A program made the position numbers and the translations under genes. A stretch of 64,000 nucleotides of DNA from Halopseudomonas sabulinigri (lineage in GTDB: Bacteria; Pseudomonadota; Gammaproteobacteria; Pseudomonadales; Pseudomonadaceae), in the NCBI GenBank assembly GCA_011053055.1, contig DRHT01000015.1, positions 62,001 to 126,000 of the forward strand. The letters are read 5' to 3'. Numbering within the stretch: position 1 is the first letter of the stretch; each line of letters starts with the position of its first letter. A model generated the notes under the pieces. It had not been told where the DNA came from and did no database searches. It saw only the letters and a list, made by a program, of their open reading frames with translations. Positions 8,797 through 16,710 of the stretch are shown one piece after another.

Positions 8797-9462
8797 ATGC
8801 AGTCAGTTTTCAAGGTTATGTCGTTATCTGCTTGTGTGTTGTTGGCGTCGGTCAGTGGCTATGCCCTGGCCGGTAGTGATGATTCGGTTGATGAGGCGGG
8901 AGAGCACCACGAAAAGCAGGTGGTGGGCTGGATTGAAAAGGGTTTGATCATGCCCGAGCACACGGCTGTCAAAATTAAGGTCGATTCAGGTGCTCTTACG
9001 TCGTCGATGCACGCGGTCAACCTCGAGACTTTCACCCACAAGGGTAAGCCTTGGGTGCGCTATGAAGTTCCGGTCAAGGACGCAGACACCGATGAACTGG
9101 TGAAAATGCAATTTGAGCGCCCGGTTTTTCGCCGGATTCTGGTCCGCGGTGCGGGCGGCTCCGACCGTCGACCGGTAGTGAAAATGTCGATCTGTATGGG
9201 TGATCAGGTCTATGAGGAGCAGTTTTCCCTGCGTGATCGAGGCGATATGACGTATCCGGTGCTGATTGGGCGTCGCACCATTGAGCACATTGGGCTGATC
9301 GATGTGTCCGAAACCTTTCTGCTCAAACCAAGCTGCTCGCAGCAGGAGCATGAAGATGAACGTGATAAGCAGCAGCGCATGAAGGACGACGAGAATCTGG
9401 TTGATGACAGCAAAGTTGATCAACCGGAAGAAACGGAAGAAGAGCTTGAGGCAGAAGAGTAA
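8797..9462 (+). CDS. secreted retropepsin-like protein of the 'ATP-dependent zinc protease' family (PF05618)
   Basis: A 221-residue protein with a Sec signal peptide (about residues 1-26, ending YALA). The family core contains the aspartic-protease-like motif VDSGALTSSMHA (about residues 66-77) and VLIGRRTIE further on, which match the second strand of a retropepsin fold. The family name is historical; the visible motif suggests an aspartyl-protease-like active site rather than a zinc site. The last 50 residues are strongly acidic (Glu/Asp-rich). The ATG at 8797 follows AAGGA. No RimK-like ligase gene, a frequent partner elsewhere, is adjacent. Periplasmic location is predicted from the signal peptide; substrate unknown. 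Confidence 0.8.
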   Translation: MQSVFKVMSLSACVLLASVSGYALAGSDDSVDEAGEHHEKQVVGWIEKGLIMPEHTAVKIKVDSGALTSSMHAVNLETFTHKGKPWVRYEVPVKDADTDELVKMQFERPVFRRILVRGAGGSDRRPVVKMSICMGDQVYEEQFSLRDRGDMTYPVLIGRRTIEHIGLIDVSETFLLKPSCSQQEHEDERDKQQRMKDDENLVDDSKVDQPEETEEELEAEE

Positions 9463-9480
9463 TACGAGCGGCTGACGCCG

Positions 9481-9507
9481 CCCGGTAGCCTAGTGGTGGC
9501 TACCGGG
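9481..9507. terminator. hairpin between convergent genes
   Basis: A perfect 10-base stem (cccggtagcc / ggctaccggg) with a 7-base loop separates the convergent protease and DUF2058 genes. There is no T run, so it may be a weak or Rho-assisted terminator. Confidence 0.55.
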
Positions 9508-9516
9508 CAGTCAGGC

Positions 9517-10041
9517 TTACCACATCAGGTCGTCAGGCACCTGGAAGGCAGCATAAGGGTCATCCTCAACCACCGCTTCAGCCTTGTTTTCAGCAACATA
9601 GACAGGCCAGTGGGGTGCTCGTTCGCGCACTTTCTCCGCGATTTCGACAGGGATCAATACAAAGTTACCGGATAGACGGGTAATCCCTAATCGGCCACGG
9701 CTGAGCAGGTCGAACTGCTCCTTGTTGACGTGGATTTTCTTGATCTTGTTCTTGCTGACAAACTGATAGGGCGTTTCACCACCGCTGCGGTCCAGTTTGC
9801 TGTTTTCCACCATCTGTTTGACCTGCGCCTCACGTTCCTTGCGCGCAGACTCTTCCTGACGTTGCTGGTTCAGCTGGCGATCACGCTCAGTCTTTTCCAG
9901 GCGTGCTTGCGCTATGGCTTTGCCAGTGTCTTGTGCGGGTTCGGTTTTGGCGGCTTTTTTCTTCGCGCGCTGGGCTTGCTTGAGTTTTTTCTCGTCGACC
10001 AGGCCGGTCTTGAGGAGTTGCGCTTGTAATGAGTTGACCAT
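9517..10041 (-). CDS. DUF2058 (YaiL-like) basic protein
   Basis: A 174-residue cytoplasmic protein of the DUF2058 family, often labelled nucleoprotein/polynucleotide-associated enzyme. The N-terminal half is highly charged, Lys/Gln/Arg-rich and probably helical (KKLKQAQRAKKKAAK). The C-terminal half carries the conserved YQFVSKNKIKKIHV and GRLGITRLSG segments. The basic N-terminus suggests nucleic-acid contact, but no activity is established. It starts with ATG at 10041, about 90 bases downstream of the DUF2897 gene on the same strand. Confidence 0.85.
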   Translation of the reverse strand: MVNSLQAQLLKTGLVDEKKLKQAQRAKKKAAKTEPAQDTGKAIAQARLEKTERDRQLNQQRQEESARKEREAQVKQMVENSKLDRSGGETPYQFVSKNKIKKIHVNKEQFDLLSRGRLGITRLSGNFVLIPVEIAEKVRERAPHWPVYVAENKAEAVVEDDPYAAFQVPDDLMW

Positions 10042-10130
10042 GATCTGTAACTATCTTGTCGGCGGCAGGCGCATTGGGCACCTGCACGCAAATGAATCCA
10101 TGCCGAAGAGGCTGCGTTTGCGCCGCTAGT

Positions 10131-10304
10131 CTACCGCTTTTCTTCGCGGGCTTCCTCTGCTGCGAACTCAGCTTCACGTGCTTTCACGTGGTCAATGGTT
10201 TCCTTGCTGACCTTATTGCTGCCAGCGTTATCGCGCAGCATCAGCAAACTACCAACAATGCTGCCGAGCGCCAACACCATGAACAACCATCCATACCAAG
10301 GCAT
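10131..10304 (-). CDS. DUF2897-like small membrane protein
   Basis: A 57-residue protein starting MPWYGWLFMVLALGSIVGSL. One transmembrane helix (about residues 4-23) is followed by a charged cytoplasmic tail rich in Lys and Glu (VKAREAEFAAEEAREEKR). The pattern matches the short DUF2897 proteins of pseudomonads. Spacing to DUF2058 is about 90 bases. Function unknown. Confidence 0.7.
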   Translation of the reverse strand: MPWYGWLFMVLALGSIVGSLLMLRDNAGSNKVSKETIDHVKAREAEFAAEEAREEKR

Positions 10305-10448
10305 GGCTTTTTTCCTTATGTGGATTTTTATTCATCATGGTCGTTATGTGGGCGCATGGCAAACGAGAAGATTCTGGTTATTTTGAATAAATCGTTATTT
10401 GTGACGAATAAACTAATTTAAGCGCTATAAATCGACAAAAAGGCGAAT

Positions 10449-10604
10449 ATGGAATTAGGCAAAAAGCTAACTGATGAACGCGTTCTATCTGAGCTAGAAC
10501 AACGCGTGGCTCGGCAACGACTCGATGCGGGTTTGACTCAAGCCATGCTTGCGGAGCAGGAGGGTATCGCCAAGCGCACCTTGGAGCGTCTGGAGGCGGA
10601 TTGA
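10449..10604 (+). pseudogene. truncated XRE/HipB-like helix-turn-helix gene
   Basis: A 51-codon frame encodes MELGKKLTDERVLSEL, then a helix-turn-helix (GLTQAMLAEQEGIAKRTLERLE), and stops directly after the recognition helix. Intact relatives known to me continue through 40-60 more residues and are usually followed by a HipA-like kinase gene. Here the C-terminal dimerisation part and any toxin gene are missing, and about 200 noncoding bases precede tRNA-Asp. It is most simply the remnant of a HipAB-type module, though a functional mini-regulator cannot be excluded. Confidence 0.6.
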
Positions 10605-10645
10605 ATGACGGGGTACGGCAAGTACGATTAATAAGGTCAAAAATT

Positions 10646-10694
10646 CGCTCAGTCGGTTGTTTTTTGATCAGGTTCTAACCTCGGACTGAGAGCG
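10646..10694. repeat. large stem-loop upstream of tRNA-Asp
   Basis: The arms cgctcagtc (10646-10654) and gactgag-a-gcg (10684-10694), with an inner ggtt/aacc pair, can form a 13-base bulged stem. It sits between the HipB-like remnant and the tRNA-Asp promoter. It may be a terminator without a T tail or the edge of a lost element. Confidence 0.35.
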
Positions 10695-10737
10695 TTGCAG
10701 TCAGCTGCCTTTGTTTTAATAAATCTCTCGCAAGTGC

Positions 10738-10765
10738 TTGACTCCCTTGGCAGAATGTTTACAAT
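10738..10765 (+). promoter_or_regulatory. sigma-70 promoter of tRNA-Asp
   Basis: TTGACT (10738-10743), a 16-base spacer and TACAAT (10760-10765) are followed by a G+C-rich discriminator, 56 bases before the tRNA. Confidence 0.75.
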
Positions 10766-10821
10766 GCGCGCCAGTTCAGACGCACTGCAAACTCCGGTTT
10801 GAGGCGCTTTTGGGCTGATGC

Positions 10822-10898
10822 GCAGCGGTAGTTCAGTTGGTTAGAATACCGGCCTGTCACGCCGGGGGTCGCGGGTTCGAGTCCCGTCCGCTGCGCCA
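10822..10898 (+). tRNA. tRNA-Asp (GTC)
   Basis: A 77-base cloverleaf with acceptor GCAGCGG / CCGCTGC and encoded GCCA. The anticodon loop CTGTCAC on a GGC-rich stem gives GTC. The T arm GCGGGTTCGAGTCCCGT is canonical. Confidence 0.97.
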
Positions 10899-10906
10899 TT
10901 ACAAAT

Positions 10907-10940
10907 AAAACCCCAGTTGCTTACGCGACTGGGGTTTTTT
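10907..10940 (+). terminator. terminator of tRNA-Asp
   Basis: The arms aaaaccccagt and actggggtttttt form a hairpin with a T run, nine bases after the tRNA. It could also end the convergent sugar dehydrogenase transcript. Confidence 0.88.
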
Positions 10941-10981
10941 GTTGCCTGCCAACACCTGATTTCCGTTATTGCTGGTCGCGT

Positions 10982-12274
10982 TTACTGAGTGGGCGTTACC
11001 CGCCATACGGTATTGGAAAGGTCATCCGCGATAATCAGTGCGCCGCGTGGATCGACCGTTACGCCGACAGGGCGACCACGGGTTTTTCCGTCTTCACCCC
11101 GAAAGCCAGAAACAAAGTCCACTGGCTCGCCGCTGGGGCGACCATTACTGAAGGGTACGAAAACCACTTTGTAGCCAACGGGGTCCTTGCGGTTCCAGCT
11201 GCCGTGCTCGCCGACGAATACGCCGTCAGCAAAGTCTACGCCCATACTCTCGCTAGAAAAATCGACCCCGAGCGCGGCAACGTGAGCCCCCAGTGCATAG
11301 TCAGGAGCTATAGCTTCGGCCACCTTTGCAGGGTTTTGCGGCCGCACACGTGGGTCAACATTCTGGCCCCAGTAACTGTAGGGCCAGCCGTAGAAGCCGC
11401 CTTCGCGTACTGAGGTCAAGTAATCCGGAACCAGGTCCTGGCCGAGTTCATCGCGTTCGTTGGCGACAGCCCATAAGCGATTTGTGCCCGGCTGAATGGT
11501 CAATGCAGTTGGGTTGCGCACGCCGGTGGCGTAAGGCTTGTGTGCTCCTGTCTCGGCATCTATCTGCCAAATCATGGCGCGATCGACTTCGGCTTCCATA
11601 CCGCGTTCGGTGATATTGCTGTTGGAGCCGATACCAACGTATAGATAACGGCCGTCCGTACTGGCAGCGAGCGGTTTGGTCCAGTGGTGGTTAATCTCTG
11701 AAGGTAGGTCAGTGACCTTGACCGGTGGACCGCTGGCTTGAGTTTGGCCTTCTTGATAATCAAAGCGCACCAAAGCATCTTGGTTGGCTACGTACAGTTT
11801 ATTACCCACCAATGCGAGCCCATAAGGTGCATTCAGGTCTTCGGCGAAAACGACTTGTTCTTCATAGGTGCCGTCATTGTCACTGTCACGCAGCAGTGTC
11901 AGCCGGTTGCCTCCCTTGACGGACGTATTACCCTGAGCCTTTATGTAACCAGCAATCACATCTTTGGGTTTCAGCTTCGACGCGTTGCCGCCACGGCCCT
12001 CGGCAACCAAGATGTCGCCATTGGGCAGCAGCAGTGTCTGGCGCGGAATTTTCAAGTCGGTGGCAATAGCAGTGATGCGGTAGTTCTGCGGTACTGTTGG
12101 TAGTTGATCGCCCCAGAGTGCGGGTTCGGCGATGGTCATGTTCGGCAGCAAGCCGCGTTGTTGCTCCGGGAGAGTAGGCTCAGGGCCATATTTCACGGAA
12201 GCTTGATCATTGTCACCACACGCGCTCAGCATGACTGATACGGCAAGAATGGACACCAGGCTTGGACTATTCAT
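10982..12274 (-). CDS. lipoprotein sugar/sorbosone dehydrogenase, PQQ-type beta-propeller
   Basis: A 430-residue secreted beta-propeller of the L-sorbosone dehydrogenase / soluble glucose dehydrogenase (GSDH) family, which usually oxidises aldoses or sorbosone with pyrroloquinoline quinone. The ATG at 12274 gives a lipoprotein signal with lipobox LSAC (Cys near residue 19), so it is probably an outer-membrane or periplasmic lipoprotein. Family signatures include LLPNGDILVAEGRGG, ATGVRNPTALTIQP, HVAALGVDF, VGEHGSWNR and ADDLSNTVWRV. The start overlaps the stop of the DUF2231 gene by 4 bases, so they form one operon. Substrate and cofactor are inferred. Confidence 0.87.
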   Translation of the reverse strand: MNSPSLVSILAVSVMLSACGDNDQASVKYGPEPTLPEQQRGLLPNMTIAEPALWGDQLPTVPQNYRITAIATDLKIPRQTLLLPNGDILVAEGRGGNASKLKPKDVIAGYIKAQGNTSVKGGNRLTLLRDSDNDGTYEEQVVFAEDLNAPYGLALVGNKLYVANQDALVRFDYQEGQTQASGPPVKVTDLPSEINHHWTKPLAASTDGRYLYVGIGSNSNITERGMEAEVDRAMIWQIDAETGAHKPYATGVRNPTALTIQPGTNRLWAVANERDELGQDLVPDYLTSVREGGFYGWPYSYWGQNVDPRVRPQNPAKVAEAIAPDYALGAHVAALGVDFSSESMGVDFADGVFVGEHGSWNRKDPVGYKVVFVPFSNGRPSGEPVDFVSGFRGEDGKTRGRPVGVTVDPRGALIIADDLSNTVWRVTPTQ

Positions 12275-12699
12275 TGTGCACCTCCCACGCGACGGCCGGA
12301 AAAACGAACGCCTGTTGCTGCGCAGGCAATCACAGTAACGATGACAGAAAGAATAAGCCCCATGGGCATGATGGCCCATGCATCCTTGGCGTGAACCAAT
12401 GCATTGATGAAGCCCAGAACCCAGGTTGCCAGCAATAGGGCTAGATAAATGCCGCCACGTCGGCCACGGCCTTCAGCGTGCGTGAGGCCAAAGAGCGCGG
12501 CCACTATTGCCAGCCCAGCAAAGACCAATCCACCGGCGATCAGCCAGGAAGAAAAATTGCTCCACTGTATTTGGTAACTGTATGCATAGGCGATATCGCT
12601 TAGTGCGGCGCCCAGAAACAGAGGGATGGTTCCAGCGAGAAAAACGGCGTGTATTGGATGCAGTGTCAATTGATATGGCCGGTCGACGGTGGCTGTCAC
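12271..12699 (-). CDS. DUF2231 four-helix membrane protein
   Basis: A 142-residue inner-membrane protein with four predicted helices. The conserved LHPIHAVFLAG segment opens the first helix, as in DUF2231 proteins often found beside PQQ-type sugar dehydrogenases or cytochromes. It is translationally coupled (ATGA overlap) to the downstream sorbosone-dehydrogenase-like lipoprotein. It might relay electrons or anchor the enzyme, but no haem ligands beyond the N-terminal His pair are obvious. Function unproven. Confidence 0.8.
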   Translation of the reverse strand: MTATVDRPYQLTLHPIHAVFLAGTIPLFLGAALSDIAYAYSYQIQWSNFSSWLIAGGLVFAGLAIVAALFGLTHAEGRGRRGGIYLALLLATWVLGFINALVHAKDAWAIMPMGLILSVIVTVIACAATGVRFSGRRVGGAQ

Positions 12700-13072
12700 G
12701 GCAATCTCCTTATTGTTGGTTTAGCGAGTTTTGTGTCGCCGCCGCGTGCGCGACAGTCGAGCCTTTGCTGCAGCTTCTGCAGCTCAGAAGAAACATCGCC
12801 GAATATGGCTTAGGTGCTTTCCCTGGTTACGCTCGATCCGAATGCCGTTGGCTCGTCGTCAGCAACGTCAACTTTGTCGAGCTTCTTCACGGAATTAGAA
12901 TGGCTAGGGACCATTTAGTTCGTTTGATTTCACCGCGGGCAGATGTTTGATGCGCAAACGCAGTCTGTATTGTAGGCCTGGAGTTTAGGTGCATTGGCGC
13001 GCATGCAGTGGCTGGCACAAGTATTGCTTTTACTACCTTGAGCCGGCGATCGAGATCGGTGAGGGGGGAACT
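12700..13072. other. intergenic gap, no gene seen
   Basis: These 373 bases separate the divergent DUF2231 and NIT-ANTAR genes. They must hold both promoters. I find no convincing gene, RNA or strong dyad; frames open here have no plausible product. A GAGGGGGGAA ribosome-binding site (13061-13070) fixes the ANTAR gene start. Confidence 0.5.
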
Positions 13073-14359
13073 ATGTCGACAGCATTGGATTTCATGTTGG
13101 CGGCCCGGCGCAGTGAAATGCAGGGGCTGCAAGCGTTGGCGCTTACCTGTCAGCTAGTCGGTAAAATCAGTCGCTTGGTGCATGCGCTACAACGTGAGCG
13201 CGGTTTCTCAAATATGTATCTGGGTGGGCAGTCCGAGCGTTATTTGCAATCGTTGGACGAGCTCTCCGAGACAGCGATTCGCCATGAGAACGCGGTACGC
13301 AGCGCTTTTGATGGTATGGATCTGGAACGCAGTTGCGGCGCCGACAAGGCGCGCCTGCTTACCCGGGTTGCTTTTGTGTTGCACAGCTTTGACGGCTTGA
13401 CGGCATTGCGCAGCCGCGTGCGTGCGCAGCAAGTAGGTGCTCAGGAGGCTACGCGCAGTTTTACTCGTTTGGTTGCGGGCCTGCTGGCAGTGGTATTCGA
13501 GGCTGCGGATACGGCAGTCGACCCGCATATCACCCGCACGTTGGTCGCTATGTTTAATTTCATGCAAGGCAAGGAGTTGGCCGGTCAGGAGCGGGCCATT
13601 GGTGTGTCCGGCTTCGTAGCCGGTTACTTCGATCAGGAGCAGTGCGGCAAGCTAAGCTTTCTTGAAGACGCGCAACGGCGTTGTTTTGAGACCTTTCTGG
13701 AGTTTGCTGATCACGACAGCAAAAGCACTTGGCTGACGCTGTGCAGCGAGGACTTAGTGGGCGAGATTGCACGTTTGCGGCTGGTGGCCGCGCGCACTAC
13801 TGAGCGCAGTAGGGTGCATGCCGCCATGGGTGAGCTGTGGTTTGAGCTCACCTCACAGCACATCGATAGCATGAAGCGCGTCGAGGATGATTTGGCTGAT
13901 AAGCTGCAGGCGATGTGTGAGCACAAGACGCAGCAGGCCAAGGCTGACTTGGACAGTCAGCGCCGTTTGCTCAAACGGTTGAACAGTCTTGATGACGAGA
14001 TCAATACGCCGTCAACCCGCTTGTATAACGTGCAGGCCACTGAACTTGAACCCCTGCCGGGTGAGCGCCTTGGTAGCCACATGCAACGCTCGGTTTTGGA
14101 GGTGCTGCACGAGCAGACCGTGCGCTTGCAGCAACTACATGATGAATTGGAAAGCGCCCGCCGCAGCCTCAGCGAGCGAAAGGTGATTGAGCGCGCGAAA
14201 GGTGTGTTAATGACCCAGCAGGGTCTGAGTGAAGAAGAGGCTTTTCGCGCCTTGCAAGGCGCCGCGATGGAGCGCAGCCAAAAGATCGGCGATATTGCCC
14301 AGACAATCCTCAATTACAACGAATTGCTGCAGACCCCGGTACGCAAGCCGCAACGCTGA
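13073..14359 (+). CDS. nitrate/nitrite-sensing (NIT) domain ANTAR antitermination protein, NasR-like
   Basis: A 428-residue cytoplasmic regulator. Residues about 25-300 form an all-helical NIT domain, recognisable by HALQRERGFSNMYLGG near the start. A coiled-coil linker (about 340-370) follows, then an ANTAR RNA-binding domain (about 372-420: ERAKGVLMTQQGLSEEEAF and the three-helix end). In NasR, nitrate or nitrite binding lets ANTAR bind a leader hairpin and prevent termination of assimilation operons. The ATG at 13073 is chosen from the strong ribosome-binding site; the frame is open upstream. No nitrate-assimilation genes lie in the window, so it acts in trans on distant targets or has another role. 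Confidence 0.87.
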   Translation: MSTALDFMLAARRSEMQGLQALALTCQLVGKISRLVHALQRERGFSNMYLGGQSERYLQSLDELSETAIRHENAVRSAFDGMDLERSCGADKARLLTRVAFVLHSFDGLTALRSRVRAQQVGAQEATRSFTRLVAGLLAVVFEAADTAVDPHITRTLVAMFNFMQGKELAGQERAIGVSGFVAGYFDQEQCGKLSFLEDAQRRCFETFLEFADHDSKSTWLTLCSEDLVGEIARLRLVAARTTERSRVHAAMGELWFELTSQHIDSMKRVEDDLADKLQAMCEHKTQQAKADLDSQRRLLKRLNSLDDEINTPSTRLYNVQATELEPLPGERLGSHMQRSVLEVLHEQTVRLQQLHDELESARRSLSERKVIERAKGVLMTQQGLSEEEAFRALQGAAMERSQKIGDIAQTILNYNELLQTPVRKPQR

Positions 14360-14424
14360 TCTTTTGCACAGTGCTGGCGCGCACGCCCTAAATTTGCCCG
14401 TTTGTGGGCCCCAAAGCCTGCTGG

Positions 14425-14453
14425 TTGACGCTCTGCAGCAAAGTCTCTACTCT
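14425..14453 (+). promoter_or_regulatory. promoter of the cobalamin operon
   Basis: TTGACG (14425-14430), a 17-base spacer and TACTCT (14448-14453) lie immediately before the riboswitch. Confidence 0.6.
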
Positions 14454-14461
14454 TCACGCCT

Positions 14462-14668
14462 GCTTCAGGTTCCCTCTATTTAAAGAGGGTGAAACTGGGA
14501 AGCCGGTGCGTCTGTTCTGCAGACAATTCCGGCGCTGCCCCCGCAACGGTAAGCGACGTTCGCCACACGGCGATGCGCCTGACATAACCACTGTGCTCAG
14601 CATGGGAAGGTTCAGGACGCAGGATCAAATGATCCAGTCGCAAGCCCGGAGACCGGCCTGTTGCGAAT
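14462..14668 (+). ncRNA. cobalamin riboswitch
   Basis: The leader contains the class signatures in order: a G+A-rich ggtgaaactgggaagccggt segment, the gctgcccccgcaacggtaa core, and the B12 box agcccggagaccggcct near 14643-14659. It lies about 125 bases before the btuB start. In this family adenosylcobalamin or a related corrinoid represses expression of the downstream gene, here btuB and probably the whole operon. Confidence 0.95.
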
Positions 14669-14792
14669 CACAACGGTGCGGTGGGCGCTGTAGGTGCGCG
14701 GCCCTCCTATGCTTGTTGCCGTTCTCCTGCCTCCGTCACTGTTATTCTCAGTCAGTGTCGTGCGGGTGGGTACGACGGAGCAATTAAGCAGT

Positions 14793-16604
14793 ATGAAAAC
14801 CTTTTTCCGTGCCCCTGTGGCATTCGGCCTTGTTGGCCTGTCTTCTCTTTCTTTTGCGCATACCCTTAACCTGGAAGATCAGGTTGTCACTGCTACTCGT
14901 ACCGCGCAGAGCGGTGCTCAGAGCATTGCTGCGACCAGCGTATTTGATCGCAACGACATCGAACGTCTGCAGGTCACCAGCGTGGATCAACTGCTACGTC
15001 GGGTGCCAGGCGTTAATGTGGTCAATACCGGCGGGCCCGGTAAGAACACCACCATCAGCATTCGCGGGGCTAGCACCAATCAGGTATTGGTACTGATTGA
15101 TGGCGTCCGTATTGGTTCGGCAACCACCGGTGACGCGGCGTTGCAGAATTTGCCGGTAGAGCAGATCGAACGTATTGAAGTGGTGCGTGGAGCGCGTTCC
15201 AGCCTTTATGGGTCCGAGGCGATTGGCGGGGTGATCCAGATTTTCACTCGCCGTGGCGGTGACGGCGGGGCGCAACCCTATTTCTCTACTACGGTTGGCA
15301 GTGCTCAGCACCTGGCTGGCAGTGCCGGCGTGTCGGGTGGTGACGACAAAGCCTGGTACAACCTGGGCGTTAGCAGTCTGAAAGACGAGGGCATTGATGC
15401 GCGGCCCTCGCGTGAAGTAGATCACGATGGCTATCGTGAAATGTCAGCCAACCTGAGTGGTGGCTATCGCTTTGCTAACGGCCTGACGCTCGACGGTAAT
15501 CTGCTGCAGGTCGACTCCCACAACGATTATGACTCCGGTCTTGATGCCAATGCCGACAACGTGACCAAAGTTTACGGCGCGCGTGCCCGCTTTGCGCCAT
15601 TGACCGCCTGGGATGTGACTCTGCAGGCTGGTCGCAGTGAAGATAAGACCGATACCTTCAACGGCAACGTCTTCAATACCCGCATCGATACCCGCCGCGA
15701 TAGCTTCGGTTGGCAGAATGATCTGCATGTCGCTGAAGGACAGTTGCTGACGCTGGGCTACGACTGGTTGTACGACGAGGTGAACGGCACTGGCAGCTTT
15801 GCCGAAGACAGCCGTGAGAATCAAGGCGTTTACGGACAGTACCTCGGGCAGTTCGGACGTCATGAGGTGCAGTTAAGTGTGCGCCATGACGATAACGAGC
15901 AGTTCGGTGCACATAACACCGGTAGCCTTGGTTACGGCCTACAGTTAAATGACCAGCTGCGCTTTACCACCAGTTATGGCACCGCCTTCAAAGCGCCTAC
16001 TTTCAACCAGCTGTATTACCCCGGCTTTGGTAACGAGAACCTGGAGCCTGAAAGCTCCAAGAGTCTTGAAGCAGGCCTGCAGGGCTCGCATGAATGGGGC
16101 AACTGGTCAGCAACGGTATTCAAGAACGAGATTGAAGACCTGATCGCGTACTTCAACAGTGGTGCGGGCCTACAGGCGCAGAATATTGATGAGGCTTCGA
16201 TCAAAGGCCTTGAGCTCGAGGCTGCGACTCAGCTGTTGGGTTGGAGCTGGCAGGGCAACCTAACCCTACAAGACCCGCAGAACAAATCCAGCCGATCCGG
16301 TCAGGGTGATCTATTACCGCGTCGCGCGGAGCAGATATTCAATTTGGATGTTGATCGCCGCTTTGGGCGCATCGGGCTGGGCGCCAGCCTGCACGCCGAG
16401 GGCCGTCGCTGGGACAACGCATCAAATACCACCGACTTGCACGGTTACAACACCCTCGACCTGCGCGCGACTTACTGGCTGAGCCATGCTTGGCGCGTGC
16501 AGGCGCAGGTAACCAATCTGTTTGATACTGAATATGAAACCGCAGCAACTTACCAGCAGCCGGGTCGTGCGGGGTATCTGACCCTGCGTTATCAGGCTAT
16601 GTAG
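14793..16604 (+). CDS. btuB: TonB-dependent vitamin B12 outer-membrane receptor
   Basis: A 603-residue outer-membrane receptor that takes up cobalamin using TonB energy. The signal peptide is about residues 1-22 (ends SFA); the TonB box region LEDQVVTATR follows at about 26-35. The plug domain (about 45-160) carries SIRGASTNQVLVLIDGVR and ERIEVVRGARSSLYGSEAIGG. A 22-strand barrel ends with the aromatic C-terminal strand (YLTLRYQAM). The size and plug resemble BtuB rather than siderophore receptors, and the riboswitch in front fixes the substrate class. The ATG at 14793 was chosen for the signal peptide. Confidence 0.95.
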   Translation: MKTFFRAPVAFGLVGLSSLSFAHTLNLEDQVVTATRTAQSGAQSIAATSVFDRNDIERLQVTSVDQLLRRVPGVNVVNTGGPGKNTTISIRGASTNQVLVLIDGVRIGSATTGDAALQNLPVEQIERIEVVRGARSSLYGSEAIGGVIQIFTRRGGDGGAQPYFSTTVGSAQHLAGSAGVSGGDDKAWYNLGVSSLKDEGIDARPSREVDHDGYREMSANLSGGYRFANGLTLDGNLLQVDSHNDYDSGLDANADNVTKVYGARARFAPLTAWDVTLQAGRSEDKTDTFNGNVFNTRIDTRRDSFGWQNDLHVAEGQLLTLGYDWLYDEVNGTGSFAEDSRENQGVYGQYLGQFGRHEVQLSVRHDDNEQFGAHNTGSLGYGLQLNDQLRFTTSYGTAFKAPTFNQLYYPGFGNENLEPESSKSLEAGLQGSHEWGNWSATVFKNEIEDLIAYFNSGAGLQAQNIDEASIKGLELEAATQLLGWSWQGNLTLQDPQNKSSRSGQGDLLPRRAEQIFNLDVDRRFGRIGLGASLHAEGRRWDNASNTTDLHGYNTLDLRATYWLSHAWRVQAQVTNLFDTEYETAATYQQPGRAGYLTLRYQAM

Positions 16605-16655
16605 GTTCTGCTGGACTATCACGCGTGCCGGTTCAGGGGAGTCGGCAGCCTGAGG

Positions 16656-16684
16656 CGTCTGTAGTCAATTTGATTACAGGCGTT
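16656..16684 (+). repeat. hairpin between btuB and the BtuM-like gene
   Basis: The arms cgtctgtagtc and gattacaggcg pair around a short A+T loop, with two G-T positions. There is no T run. It could partly insulate btuB from the biosynthetic genes or protect mRNA ends. Confidence 0.4.
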
Positions 16685-16710
16685 TCGCTGTTTCAATGAG
16701 GAGAATGAAT

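Noticed and set aside
10605-10631. 8-codon frame directly after the HipB-like remnant
   Set aside because: The ATG overlaps the stop region neatly but the frame ends after eight codons; too short to be a HipA start and not recognisable.
12507-12950. 147-codon plus-strand frame
   Set aside because: Mostly antisense to the DUF2231 gene, extends into the intergenic gap, no recognisable product.
14396-14409. Small hairpin gccc-gtttgt-gggc between the ANTAR gene and the riboswitch
   Set aside because: The six-base loop is the right size for an ANTAR target, but it lacks the A at position 1 and G at position 4 of the loop and has no second hairpin.
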